Below are positions 36,093-44,154 of a stretch of 64,000 nt of DNA, in pieces. This stretch comes from Rhodocyclales bacterium (GTDB lineage: Bacteria > Pseudomonadota > Gammaproteobacteria > Burkholderiales > Rhodocyclaceae), in the NCBI GenBank assembly GCA_016235025.1, contig JACRMV010000004.1:1-64000 (forward strand), in the 5' to 3' direction. The translations under genes and the position numbers were made by a program. The notes beneath the pieces were generated by a model. It did no database searches. It saw only the letters and a program-made list of their open reading frames with translations, and was not told the DNA's origin. Each line of letters begins with the position of its first letter. Within the stretch, counting starts at the first letter, position 1.

Positions 36093-36476
36093 TCAGTTTG
36101 TTGTCAGCAGAAGATAGCCCGCCAGCGCAAGGCCGAGCACAGCCACGATAAAGGACAGGGCAACAGCAAGCTTTCTCGAATAGGCATGCGGCAGGTCGTG
36201 CTGCGGAAGCGTTGCAATGAACCGGCCATGCTGTACTGCAGAAACAAAAACGGTGATCGAGCCGACGAGGACAAATGCAGTTCCAAGGCCGGTAGACAGC
36301 GGAGCAGACATGCCGGTTACATGCGATTGGAATTGCCATGACAAAAGGCGAACGAAAAGGCCGAATTTCGCAACCATAAAGCCAATCGCGATGATCGTGA
36401 GGCCGGTTCGTATCCATGCCAGGAGGGTACGTTCCGCGGCGAAAAAGACGCGCGGGTCGGAATCGGGAGTTGCCAT
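36093..36476 (-). CDS. DUF202 (YidH-like) small membrane protein
   Basis: 127 residues. The family core FAAERTLLAWIRTGLTIIAIGFMVAKFGLF (about 12-41) includes the first membrane helix. Two more helices follow (about 64-82 and 104-124). Function unknown. A second, broken copy of the same N-terminal segment is fused to another gene at 38612-38728, indicating a past duplication or acquisition. Confidence 0.88.
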   Translation of the reverse strand: MATPDSDPRVFFAAERTLLAWIRTGLTIIAIGFMVAKFGLFVRLLSWQFQSHVTGMSAPLSTGLGTAFVLVGSITVFVSAVQHGRFIATLPQHDLPHAYSRKLAVALSFIVAVLGLALAGYLLLTTN

Positions 36477-36521
36477 GGCGTAGCAGGATTTGACGTAGTA
36501 CGGGCAATCGGCGCGACGCGC

Positions 36522-36875
36522 CTAGAACACCAGAACCTTGTCCGCTTCGATGGTCCACTGCGCCAGCTGGCTCATGGTGCTGACCTCCACCTCCTCGACC
36601 AGCGGTAGCGGCTTGAGACCGCGAGCCTCGCAACATGCGCCACAGAGCCTGACCTGACCGCCTTTGGCGGTGACCGACTGCATCATGCGCTCGATGTTGT
36701 AGTAGCCCTGCGGCGTGCTTTGCGCCGCGATGGCCGCCGTTACCGCATCTGCCATGAGAAAGACGCGGAGCTCCGTGCCGGGGTGATCCTTCTGCAACGC
36801 CATTGCAAGGCGGAGCGCGTTGTAGGTTTTCTCCGAGCCGTATGGCGCCTCGTTGAGGATCAAGAGAATGTTCAT
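36522..36875 (-). CDS. DsrE-family small protein
   Basis: 117 residues, DsrE/YchN-like fold (NILLILNEAPYGSEKTYNALRLAMAL, ending AQWTIEADKVLVF). Contains the conserved LCGACCEARG with paired cysteines that could carry sulfur. Role unknown: sulfur relay or redox by family, no neighbours supporting either. Confidence 0.85.
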   Translation of the reverse strand: MNILLILNEAPYGSEKTYNALRLAMALQKDHPGTELRVFLMADAVTAAIAAQSTPQGYYNIERMMQSVTAKGGQVRLCGACCEARGLKPLPLVEEVEVSTMSQLAQWTIEADKVLVF

Positions 36876-36938
36876 AGGGTTAGCTGACTCCTGTTATGAG
36901 TTCCAACACTGGAATGGCTGGCTGGTGATGAGCGGCAT

Positions 36939-37964
36939 TCAATTCCCCCCAAGCCGCTTGCCGAATGAAATCGCATAGGCGGACGAGCGGAAGAGCAGGA
37001 CAGGATCATTCGTCGGCGCAATGCCATCAGCCATCACCAGGGGATCGAAGTTGATTTTTTCGCATTCTGCGCCTTCCTGCGGTGTCGCGGAGGAAATCGA
37101 CAGTGTTCCGGCCTTCAACTCCTTGCGGTCGGCAGGCCAAGACACTGTCGGATTGTCTTCCACATCGCCGGACCTGCCGATTGTGAGCATCATGTCCCAG
37201 CGTACCGGACCATGCCTGACACGTTCGATCAACCTCTGTTCCAGAAAATCGGGTGGAGAAGACTTGAGTTCATCATCGGACATCTGCTTCTCGCCATCCT
37301 GCGGAACGAAGCGCCACCGCACCAGCGTGACCTGGTTTTCAGAATTCACGAACTTGAACGTATGGATGCCAAAGTAACTGCTGTTGGCCCAGCTGGGCGG
37401 CGGATTGTTTCTGGCCAGGAATTCCGCCTGTGGCAGGCTGTCTGGATGGCTGGCCCTGAATGCCTTGATCTTCTCCGGATCAGGCTTGCCGGTGGCGGGG
37501 TCGGGTTTCCTGGCGACGATGTCATCGAAAAAAGTCTGCGGTGACGCCGCGCCAAAAACCGGCGTGTTCAGCATCGTCATATGCTGCAGGCGGCCATCCG
37601 CCAGCCTGAATTCCAGAGCCATGCCTCGCGGAATCTTTGCGTTATCAGGCACCCTGGGGTTGCCGCCGGGAAGGGAGAAACGCGCGACGACCGGCACAGG
37701 CTGGCCAGAAAACAATGCAGAACGCGTATAGGCGTGCGCCTCCGTTGAGCCAACAAACTCGCCGGCAGCGCACGTGCCCTTGATATGGTTGCGCCGCTCT
37801 CCCGGATGCACGCCGAAGGTGTTTTCCAGTGCAGACACTGCCTGATCTGCCGTCACCTCGTTGCCAGCCGCCATACAGAACGGCGGGAACAACGAGAGCG
37901 GCACCGCAAGAATCAGCATCCCGCCTGACAGCCAGCTTGACCAGTGTTTTCGTTTGCCGCGCAT
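36939..37964 (-). CDS. Exported catalase-like peroxidase (SrpA family)
   Basis: 341 residues with a signal peptide (about 1-32). Small catalase-fold protein: VARFSLPGGNPRVPDNAKIPRGMALEF, FGIHTFKFVNSENQVTLVRWRFVP and a C-terminal RSSAYAISFGKRL with the proximal Tyr. SrpA-type catalases lack the C-terminal domain of large catalases and usually act as periplasmic peroxidases. The distal His is in ERRNHIKGTC. Strong RBS (AAAAGGAG). Confidence 0.9.
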   Translation of the reverse strand: MRGKRKHWSSWLSGGMLILAVPLSLFPPFCMAAGNEVTADQAVSALENTFGVHPGERRNHIKGTCAAGEFVGSTEAHAYTRSALFSGQPVPVVARFSLPGGNPRVPDNAKIPRGMALEFRLADGRLQHMTMLNTPVFGAASPQTFFDDIVARKPDPATGKPDPEKIKAFRASHPDSLPQAEFLARNNPPPSWANSSYFGIHTFKFVNSENQVTLVRWRFVPQDGEKQMSDDELKSSPPDFLEQRLIERVRHGPVRWDMMLTIGRSGDVEDNPTVSWPADRKELKAGTLSISSATPQEGAECEKINFDPLVMADGIAPTNDPVLLFRSSAYAISFGKRLGGN

Positions 37965-37998
37965 TTTGTCTCCTTTTGTTTTTCCGGGAAGTCGCTGC

Positions 37999-38187
37999 TC
38001 AGGGCAAATGCCCCATCTTGCCGCTGCGATAGTCCATCATTGCCTGACGAATCTCCTCGGCCGTGTTCATCACAAACGGCCCGCCGGCACCGGAAAGCCG
38101 TCGCCGACCCAGTGGCTGCCCGCGCTGCGCTGAATATCGCGCAGATTCTTGACCGGATTCCCTGCGGTTATCGATTGCATCGCTCAT
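37999..38187 (-). pseudogene. Internally deleted pirin gene
   Basis: 62 codons starting MSDAIDNRRE with an RBS, then jumping to the pirin C-terminus (GQPLG, GGPFVMNTAEEIRQAMMDYRSGKMG). Pirins are about 230-290 residues, so most of the cupin domains are gone. The intact pirin in this window ends similarly (GPFVMNTDQEIYQ) but is clearly a different copy. Confidence 0.7.
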
Positions 38188-38275
38188 TCCTTCTTCACTG
38201 GTCCTGCAGGGTATCGCCGCCCCAGCGCATTGCGGATGATGCGCCGTAATCACGGAACGAACAATGCGACGCTGA

Positions 38276-38605
38276 CTACGTCCGGGGTGCGAACATGATG
38301 ATTGCCATACCGGCCAAGGCAACTCCGGCCCCCACGAAATCCCAAAGATGCGGCTGCTCGCCATCGACAAGCCACAGCCACATCAACGCGGTCGCCACAT
38401 AGACTCCTCCATAAGCCGCATAGACCCGCCCGGCTGCCGTGGGGTGCAGCGTGAGCAGCCAGACGAACAACGCGAGCGATAACGCAGCCGGGACGAGAAC
38501 CCATGCAGCAGCGCGATTTTGCAGCCACAGATAGGGTAAATAGCAGCCTGTAATCTCTGCAACGGCAGTCGTAACGAACAGTCCGCTTGTAGTCAATACA
38601 CTCAT
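38276..38605 (-). CDS. ynfA: YnfA-family (UPF0060) membrane protein
   Basis: 109 residues, four membrane helices. Family signature [20 protein letters not shown], and [50 protein letters not shown]. Small transporter of uncertain substrate. Full length and apparently intact within an otherwise eroded zone. Confidence 0.92.
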   Translation of the reverse strand: MSVLTTSGLFVTTAVAEITGCYLPYLWLQNRAAAWVLVPAALSLALFVWLLTLHPTAAGRVYAAYGGVYVATALMWLWLVDGEQPHLWDFVGAGVALAGMAIIMFAPRT

Positions 38606-38611
38606 CGAGCG

Positions 38612-38926
38612 TCAGGGTGCGGGCAATTGGAGTTGCAATGAACGAACGAAGAGGCCAGGTTTTGCACCCATCAAGCCAATGGCGATGCTCGTGAGGCCCG
38701 TCCGCATCCGCGCAAGGAGGTGTCCGTTCGGCAGCGATCGGCGCGGCGGCTTGCAGCGTTTCCCTTCGTATTCGAAACGGTGCAGCTTGTATTTCTTGCC
38801 GTTCCAGCGCCCCACCGGAAAGCAGAACCCCGGGCCACCGACCGAAATGTTCGGCCAACCATCGGGATTGGCCCCGCAAATGACCCACAGGCCTGCCCCG
38901 CCAAGCGTCTTGCTGTTGATCGTCAT
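38612..38926 (-). pseudogene. Unknown small gene fused to a DUF202 fragment
   Basis: 104 codons with a strong RBS (GGAGG, 8 bases before the ATG). Codons 1-66 (MTINSKTLGGAGLWVICGAN and on, with GRWNGKKYKLHRFEYEGKR) match no family I know. Codons 67-104 (HLLARMRTGLTSIAIGLMGAKPGLFVRS) are a diverged DUF202 start that breaks off before the other helices. The join looks like a deletion between two genes. The first part could still be a real small protein. Confidence 0.5.
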
Positions 38927-38944
38927 ATCACACCTCCTTCGATT

Positions 38945-39070
38945 GCCAGGCGGAACAAATAAAAGGGAAAAGCCCGTGGAAAGCATACTCCGCCTCGTCA
39001 TAGCCGTGAAGACTATGGGTTGCCTGACTAGCCATAAAACCCAGCACGGCACCCCGGTGGAAACCGGGTG
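38945..39070 (+). ncRNA. Candidate structured RNA
   Basis: Nested pairings are visible on this strand. GGCGGA (38949-38954) with TCCGCC (38989-38994) encloses GGG/CCC. GCCGTG (39003-39008) with CACGGC (39045-39050) encloses TGGGTT (39016-39021) with AACCCA (39038-39043). CCCGGT (39053-39058) with ACCGGG (39063-39068) closes a GGAA (GNRA) loop. The GNRA loop favours the plus strand; alternatively it could be the leader of the minus-strand gene starting at 38926. No known RNA family was recognised. Confidence 0.35.
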
Positions 39071-39113
39071 GTGTTACGGACTTGATCAGTAGTTCTCTAC
39101 GCAAAACCCCGAC

Positions 39114-39521
39114 TCAAGCACCCGGCGGTCCCTTGAGTTCAACGACATTTCCCTCGGGATCGGTGACATAGATCGACGGGCCCTCGCCCTCCGCCCCGTA
39201 ACGTCGCTCCACCGGGCCGGCAGCGTAGCCCGATGCCGCCAGCTGGCGGCGGATTTCCTCCGCATCGAAGGGCTCGACCCGCAGGCAGAAATGGTCAAGA
39301 TTGCGCCCCTCCGGCCCCGGCGCCGCACCACCCGCGCGACCCAGCTTGCCATCCACCGGCACCAGATCGATCAAGGAATTCCCGGCGCGAAGCTGCACCA
39401 GCCCGAGCCCCTCCAGACGTCGCTCGACGGTACAGCCCAGCGTGGAGCAATAAAAGTGCAGCATGCTTTCCAGGTCAACTACCCGCAGCACAAGGTGATC
39501 GATTTCACGGATGCGGATCAT
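39114..39521 (-). CDS. VOC-family (glyoxalase-like) protein
   Basis: 135 residues from MIRIREIDHLVLRVVDLE; the earlier in-frame ATG at 39554 adds unrelated codons. One betaalphabetabetabeta pair: HLVLRV with metal His, a second His in NLDHFCLRV, and a Glu in GNVVELKGP. Metal-dependent VOC enzyme of unknown substrate. Confidence 0.85.
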   Translation of the reverse strand: MIRIREIDHLVLRVVDLESMLHFYCSTLGCTVERRLEGLGLVQLRAGNSLIDLVPVDGKLGRAGGAAPGPEGRNLDHFCLRVEPFDAEEIRRQLAASGYAAGPVERRYGAEGEGPSIYVTDPEGNVVELKGPPGA

Positions 39522-39557
39522 GGCATCTGGACTCAGGAACAAAACAGCAGTCACGCA

Positions 39558-39582
39558 AAAAGTCGGCGCTGATGAAACAACT
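39558..39582 (+). repeat. Dispersed 25-bp element, copy 10 (3' half diverged)
   Basis: The first 13 bases match the element exactly, after which it drifts. A second partial match (TGGCGATACGGCG) lies at 39668-39680. Located between the two VOC genes. Confidence 0.45.
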
Positions 39583-39741
39583 GCGCTACAAGGCGGTCGA
39601 GCAAAAAACGCTCAGCTTTGCAGACCCGGACTTTCCGCTTCGCGGGCAGGTCTCCTCGCCGTAGCGGATGGCGATACGGCGAATGCAGCTTTTTTCCCAG
39701 CGTTCCAGGAACCGGCAATATATGGAGGGCAGGCATTCAAA

Positions 39742-40125
39742 TCACATGGAATGGAAGCCAATCATATTGCCTTCTGTATCACGGGCAAGGACGATAAAGC
39801 CGTGTTCGCCGATGGACATTTTTTCCTTGAAAATACTGCCGCCATTCTCGGCCACGCGGGCGGCTTCCACGGCGCAGTCCACACACGCAAAATAGACCAG
39901 TGTTCCGCCAAAGCCAGAGGGAGCGCCTTCCATCTTGACCAGCATGCCGCCTGCGCCGTAGGTGCTCATGCCGGCGCCAGGAAAGCTCCACATTTCCATA
40001 TTAATTTCCGCTGTCGGAGCGGGCATTTTTTCCAGTTTTATTGCCAGCACGGCTTCATAGAATGCTTTGGCACGTTCCATGTCTTGTACATAAATTTCAA
40101 ACCAAACGACCGGATTGCTTTTCAT
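39742..40125 (-). CDS. VOC-family protein
   Basis: 127 residues with RBS AAGGAG. Starts KSNPVVWFEIYVQDMERAKAFYEAVL, with the second half VYFACVDCAVEAARVAENGGSIFKEKMSIGEHGFIVLARDTEGNMIGFHSM. This resembles the YdcJ-like VOC group often linked to antibiotic- or aldehyde-type resistance, but the metal ligands are not the classical set, so activity is unclear. Confidence 0.88.
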   Translation of the reverse strand: MKSNPVVWFEIYVQDMERAKAFYEAVLAIKLEKMPAPTAEINMEMWSFPGAGMSTYGAGGMLVKMEGAPSGFGGTLVYFACVDCAVEAARVAENGGSIFKEKMSIGEHGFIVLARDTEGNMIGFHSM

Positions 40126-40136
40126 GGCATTTCTCC

Positions 40137-40244
40137 TTAATAACGGATTTGGTTGTAAATCTTATGTGCAGCTGCACACCTCAAGCGAGGCGGGGGGGGC
40201 AACGGCTTGTTGCAGTGCTCACAAGTAGGCCTGGGTTCCGGCAT
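40137..40244 (-). pseudogene. DUF1272 remnant, frameshifted at a G8 run
   Basis: A gene start with RBS GAGGTG reads MPEPRPTCEHCNKPLPP, the opening of the DUF1272 zinc-binding family. The eight-base homopolymer at about 40191-40198 breaks the frame. Shifting by one base restores ASLEVCSCT before a stop, closer to the family's next segment. The remaining cysteines are lost either way. Confidence 0.6.
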
Positions 40245-40290
40245 GGTGTCACCTCTATGGCAGCCAACACTCGTGCCGGGCCTCACCGTA

Positions 40291-40737
40291 CTACCCCGGA
40301 ATCTCGGGTTCGACGAGTGTCGCAAGCTGCGCAAGGGACTCCTGCCACCCGAGGTAGCACACCTCGAGCGGAATAACTTCAGGCAGCCCCTCTTGCACGA
40401 TGCTGATCTCCGTACCGCAGGACACCTTCGTCAGGGCTACCGTCACCTGCATTTCTCCCGGCAAGTTCGGGTCGTCGAATTTGTCGGTGTAGCGAATCCG
40501 TTCGTGAGGAACAAGTTCGAGATACTCTCCACCGAAGGCGTGCTCGTTCCCTGATGTGAAATTTGTGAATGACATCCGAAAGGCGCCGCCAATCCTGGCG
40601 TCCATATGGTGAACCTTGCAGGTGAAACCGTATGGCGGTATCCACTTTGCCATCGCGTCGGCGTCCAGGAATGCTCGATACACGCGCTCCGGAGGCGCGC
40701 GGAGCACACGATGCAGTCGCACAGTACCTGTAGGCAT
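40291..40737 (-). CDS. SRPBCC (AHSA1-type) domain protein
   Basis: 148 residues. START-like fold: VRLHRVLRAPPERVYRAFLDADAMAKWIPPYGF, GGAFRMSFTNFTSGNEHAFGGEYLELVPHERIRYTDKFDD, and C-terminal GWQESLAQLATLVEPEI. Ligand-binding family, function unknown. Good RBS (GGAGCATCG). Confidence 0.88.
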   Translation of the reverse strand: MPTGTVRLHRVLRAPPERVYRAFLDADAMAKWIPPYGFTCKVHHMDARIGGAFRMSFTNFTSGNEHAFGGEYLELVPHERIRYTDKFDDPNLPGEMQVTVALTKVSCGTEISIVQEGLPEVIPLEVCYLGWQESLAQLATLVEPEIPG

Positions 40738-40882
40738 TTACGATGCTCCTCCAAAAATATCGCTCGGCGAGAATCTGGCGTTACGGCATTCATTGTATAG
40801 GTGCTGACGGAATGGCGAAACGTCCAGCACTTTCGTTGCACCCGTCCTCTGGAACGGGGCCATCTCTGTCCCCTGCCACCCG

Positions 40883-40888
40883 TATAAT
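40883..40888 (+). promoter_or_regulatory. -10 element of the RNB gene
   Basis: A perfect TATAAT, 29 bp before the RNB ATG. No good -35 at 17 bp, so strength is uncertain. Confidence 0.5.
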
Positions 40889-40916
40889 CCGCTTCCCGCT
40901 TTCTCTCCCCCTTGCC

Positions 40917-42992
40917 ATGAATGTCCTGTTTGAAGAGGACGGCGCGTTTCGCGCCGGCGGCGTGCTGGCCGATAACGTGAGTTCGTTGCAGGTGGAATTG
41001 CCGGGGGGGCGACGGGTCAAGGTGAAGGCGGCGCAGGTGCTGCTTTCCTTCAGCGCGCCGGCGGCGACGGAAGTGCTGGCGCAGGCGGAAGCGGGCACCG
41101 AGGACATCGAGATCGAATTTCTGTGGGAGGTGGCGCCGGAGGCGGAATTCGGCTTCGAGGCGCTGGCGGCGGAATATTTCGGTGCGAAGCCGACGCCGGT
41201 GCAGGCGGCGACGGTGTTGCTGCGGCTGCATTCGGCACCGATCTATTTTCATCGCAAGGGCCGCGGCCGTTTTCGTCGTGCTCCGCCGGAGATTTTGCAG
41301 GCGGCGCTGGCCGGGCTGGAGAAAAAGCGCCAGCAGGTGATGGCGATCGAGCGCATGACGGAGGAATTGCTGGCCGGTCATTTGCCGGACGAATTCCGCC
41401 CGCTGCTGCCGCAACTGCTCTACGCCCCCGACCGCAACCGGCCGGAGACGAAGGCGCTGGAAGCGGCCGTGCAGGAAATAGGGGGCAGACCCCTATTCCC
41501 TGAAAAAGTCGGCGCTGATGCGACGGCGAAAGAGAGCGAAAAACGTGGTCTGACCCCTATTTCACCCACTATTTCGACCCCTGTTTCCTTGCTGCTGGCC
41601 TGCGGTGCGGTGGCAACGGCGCACGATTACCATCTGGGGCGTTTTCTTTACGAGCATTTCCGCGAGGGGACGGATTTCCCTGCCTGCGCGCCGCCCGCGG
41701 TGACGGCCGACCTGCCGCTGGCGGCCGTTGCGGCGTTCAGTATCGACGATGCAGCAACGACGGAGATCGACGATGCGTTTTCCGTTACGCCGCAGCCGGA
41801 ACGGGCCGCGGGCGGCTGGCGCATCGGCATCCATATCGCGGCGCCGGGGCTGGGTTTCGGGCCGGAATCGGGGCTGGGGCAGATCGCACGGCGGCGCTTG
41901 TCGACGGTGTATATGCCGGGCCGCAAGATCACCATGCTGCCGCCGGCGGTGGTCGAGCAATTCACGCTGGCGGCCGGACGCACGGCGCCAGCCGTGTCGC
42001 TGTACCTTGACGTGGCGGGCGACTTGCGCCTGCTGGGCCACGAGACGCGGCTGGAGCAGGTGCCGATCGTGGCCAACCTGCGCCACCACGACATCGAGCC
42101 GGTGTTCAACGAAACCACGCTGGCGGCCGGCTTGCCGGAGTTTGCGTGGCGCGACGAGCTGAAGCTGCTGTGGGAGTTCGCCACGGTATTGCAGGCCGGG
42201 CGCGGCAAGCCGACGGACAGTGGCGCGCGCAAGGATTACAACTTCAGCATCAACTGGGATGCCGCTGGCATTGACGGGGCGGGCGTGGTGACGATCGACG
42301 AGCGGCCGCGCGGCAGCCCGCTGGATACGCTGGTGGCGGAGCTGATGATCGTCGCCAACGCCACCTGGGGGGCGCTGCTGAAGGATGCCGGGATTCCCGC
42401 GCTGTACCGGGTGCAGACGGCGGGCAAGGTGCGCATGAGCACCGCGGCGGCGGCGCACGAGGGGCTTGGCGTCGATTGTTACGCCTGGTCGTCCTCGCCG
42501 CTGCGGCGCTATTGCGACCTGCTCAATCAATGGCAGCTCATCGCCCTGCTGCAAGGCACACCGCCGCCCTTCGCGCCGAAATCGACCGAGCTATTCGCCG
42601 CGCTGCGCGATTTCGAGCTGACTTATGCGTCATACGCCGAGTTCCAGCGCGGCATGGAGCGCTACTGGTGTTTACGCTGGCTGTTGCAGGCGGGCATAAC
42701 GACGCTGGAGGCGGTGGTGCTGAAGGACGCGCTGGTGCGCGCCGTCGACCTGCCGCTGGTGCTGCGCCTGCCGTCGCTGCCGGATTTGACGCAGACGCCG
42801 CGCGGCTCGCGGGTGCGGGTGAACATCGAAGGCATCGACTTGCTGGCGGCGGAAGCAAAAGCGCGCTTTGTCGAGCGGGTGGAGATGGCGCCCATAGTCG
42901 AAGATGCCGATGATGACGAAAATCCGGAAGCGGCCAGCGCGATGGAAACAAAGCCCGATACACCCGATGCCGCTGCGGCCGGGGGGCTGTGA
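40917..42992 (+). CDS. RNB-domain exoribonuclease (RNase II/R family)
   Basis: 691 residues from the ATG at 40917; codons before it have no family match. RNB catalytic motif FSIDDAATTEIDDAFSV at about residues 273-289 carries the metal-binding Asp cluster. PSGPxxT-type elements and RRYCDLLNQWQL follow, and an S1-like tail is short. The stretch of about 188-223 is not family sequence: 41477-41585 contains a REP-like hairpin motif, a copy of the 25-bp element and a CCCCTATT repeat, read in frame as a low-complexity insert (QEIGGRPLFPEKVGADATA and so on). Degrades RNA 3' to 5'. Confidence 0.85.
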   Translation: MNVLFEEDGAFRAGGVLADNVSSLQVELPGGRRVKVKAAQVLLSFSAPAATEVLAQAEAGTEDIEIEFLWEVAPEAEFGFEALAAEYFGAKPTPVQAATVLLRLHSAPIYFHRKGRGRFRRAPPEILQAALAGLEKKRQQVMAIERMTEELLAGHLPDEFRPLLPQLLYAPDRNRPETKALEAAVQEIGGRPLFPEKVGADATAKESEKRGLTPISPTISTPVSLLLACGAVATAHDYHLGRFLYEHFREGTDFPACAPPAVTADLPLAAVAAFSIDDAATTEIDDAFSVTPQPERAAGGWRIGIHIAAPGLGFGPESGLGQIARRRLSTVYMPGRKITMLPPAVVEQFTLAAGRTAPAVSLYLDVAGDLRLLGHETRLEQVPIVANLRHHDIEPVFNETTLAAGLPEFAWRDELKLLWEFATVLQAGRGKPTDSGARKDYNFSINWDAAGIDGAGVVTIDERPRGSPLDTLVAELMIVANATWGALLKDAGIPALYRVQTAGKVRMSTAAAAHEGLGVDCYAWSSSPLRRYCDLLNQWQLIALLQGTPPPFAPKSTELFAALRDFELTYASYAEFQRGMERYWCLRWLLQAGITTLEAVVLKDALVRAVDLPLVLRLPSLPDLTQTPRGSRVRVNIEGIDLLAAEAKARFVERVEMAPIVEDADDDENPEAASAMETKPDTPDAAAAGGL
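41477..41500. repeat. REP-like hairpin motif inside the RNB gene
   Basis: AATAGGGG (41477-41484) pairs with CCCCTATT (41490-41497) around GCAGA. It is related to motifs at 41547-41562, 48028-48050 and 49820-49841. Confidence 0.6.
41504..41528 (+). repeat. Dispersed 25-bp element, copy 11
   Basis: Three differences from the consensus; inside the RNB-gene insert, in the frame KVGADATA. Confidence 0.65.
41547..41562 (+). repeat. REP-like motif, second copy in the RNB gene
   Basis: GGTCTGACCCCTATTT, matching one arm of 41477-41500; followed by two more CACTATTT/CCCCTGTTT-like echoes to 41588. Confidence 0.55.
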
Positions 42993-43074
42993 AAGATTCA
43001 CTCGACGCGCTGTTCCCGCCACCTTCGGCACATGATTTACCCCGGCTCCCCGGCGCCATTTCCCCGTCTCCCCG

Positions 43075-43091
43075 GCCTGCGCCGGAATGAC
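43075..43091. repeat. Short dispersed GCCTGCGCCGGAATGAC-type repeat
   Basis: GCCTGCGCCGGAATGAC, which on the other strand gives the familiar VIPAQAG-encoding repeat found in many bacterial genomes. In the gap between the RNB and TonB genes; the gap (42993-43182) has no other feature. Confidence 0.4.
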
Positions 43092-43182
43092 ATGCATGAT
43101 GGATCTCCGGCTTTCATCGAATGATGTTCTGCCGGGATACGGGACAAAACCAAGCCGGCGTGGCGGGGTAGAATTCCCGCCC

Positions 43183-44079
43183 ATGCCTGCCCTGCCAGCC
43201 CGCCCCGCCTTGCCTGCCTTTCTTGCTGCGATGGATGTGTCGCGGCGTCACCTGACGCTGGCGCTGATCGCTTCATTGACCTTGCATGCGGTGCTGCTGG
43301 CGGTGCATTTCACTCCGCCGGACTTGATGGACAAGGCACGCGAGCAGGCGCTCGACGTCATCCTGATCAACAGCAAAAGCAAAAGCCGGCCAGCACACGC
43401 GCAGGCAAAGGCGCAGAGCAATCTCGATGGAGGCGGCAACACGGAGGATGATCGCCGCGCCAAAACACCCTTGCCGCCTTCGCCGCAAACGAAACAGGGC
43501 GACAGCCTGATGGCCGCACAACAGCGCGTGGCGCAGCTCGAGGCCGAGGCGCAGCAGATGATGACGCAACTCCAGAGCACGGCGCGGGCCAAAAACGAGA
43601 AGTCGAAGAAGCTGCCGCTGCCGCCGACCACGGCGCTCTCCGGCGCCGACCTGGCCAGCAGCGCGCTGGCCGTCGCCCGTCTCGAGGGTGAGATTTCGCA
43701 GCAGATGGAGGCCTACAACCAGCGTCCGCGCAGGAAGTTCCTCGGCGCCCGCGTCGAGGAATACCGTTTCGCGCAATATGTCGAGGACTGGCGGCAGAAA
43801 ATCGAGCGCATCGGCAACCTGAATTACCCTGCGGCGGCGCGCGGCCAGATGTATGGCAGCCTGGTGCTGACAGTCATCATCAAGGCCAGCGGCGAGCTGG
43901 AGCGGGTGGAGATCAACCGCCCTTCAGGACAAAGGGTGCTCGACGAGGCCGCGCTGCGCATCGTGCGCCTGGCCGCGCCCTACGCGCCCTTTCCGGAGAA
44001 CATCCGACGCGATACCGACGTGCTGGAAATCACCCGGACGTGGACGTTTACCAGCGCCAACCAGTTGCGGGCGAATTGA
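43183..44079 (+). CDS. TonB-family energy transducer
   Basis: 298 residues from the ATG at 43183 (a start at 43231 is also possible). One N-terminal membrane helix (LTLALIASLTLHAVLLAVHF), a charged periplasmic stretch with coiled-coil potential (MAAQQRVAQLEAEAQQMMTQLQ), and a C-terminal TonB domain (YPAAARGQMYGSLVLTVIIKASGELERVEI, APYAPFPENIRRDTDVLEITRTWTF). It couples proton motive force to outer-membrane receptors; exbBD are not in the window. Confidence 0.88.
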   Translation: MPALPARPALPAFLAAMDVSRRHLTLALIASLTLHAVLLAVHFTPPDLMDKAREQALDVILINSKSKSRPAHAQAKAQSNLDGGGNTEDDRRAKTPLPPSPQTKQGDSLMAAQQRVAQLEAEAQQMMTQLQSTARAKNEKSKKLPLPPTTALSGADLASSALAVARLEGEISQQMEAYNQRPRRKFLGARVEEYRFAQYVEDWRQKIERIGNLNYPAAARGQMYGSLVLTVIIKASGELERVEINRPSGQRVLDEAALRIVRLAAPYAPFPENIRRDTDVLEITRTWTFTSANQLRAN

Positions 44080-44154
44080 GGGCGCAAGAAAGCCCGGGGC
44101 CGGCGCGGTAATTGAACCCTGCGGCAATCGGGAGGGAAGCCGGATACCGACTTG

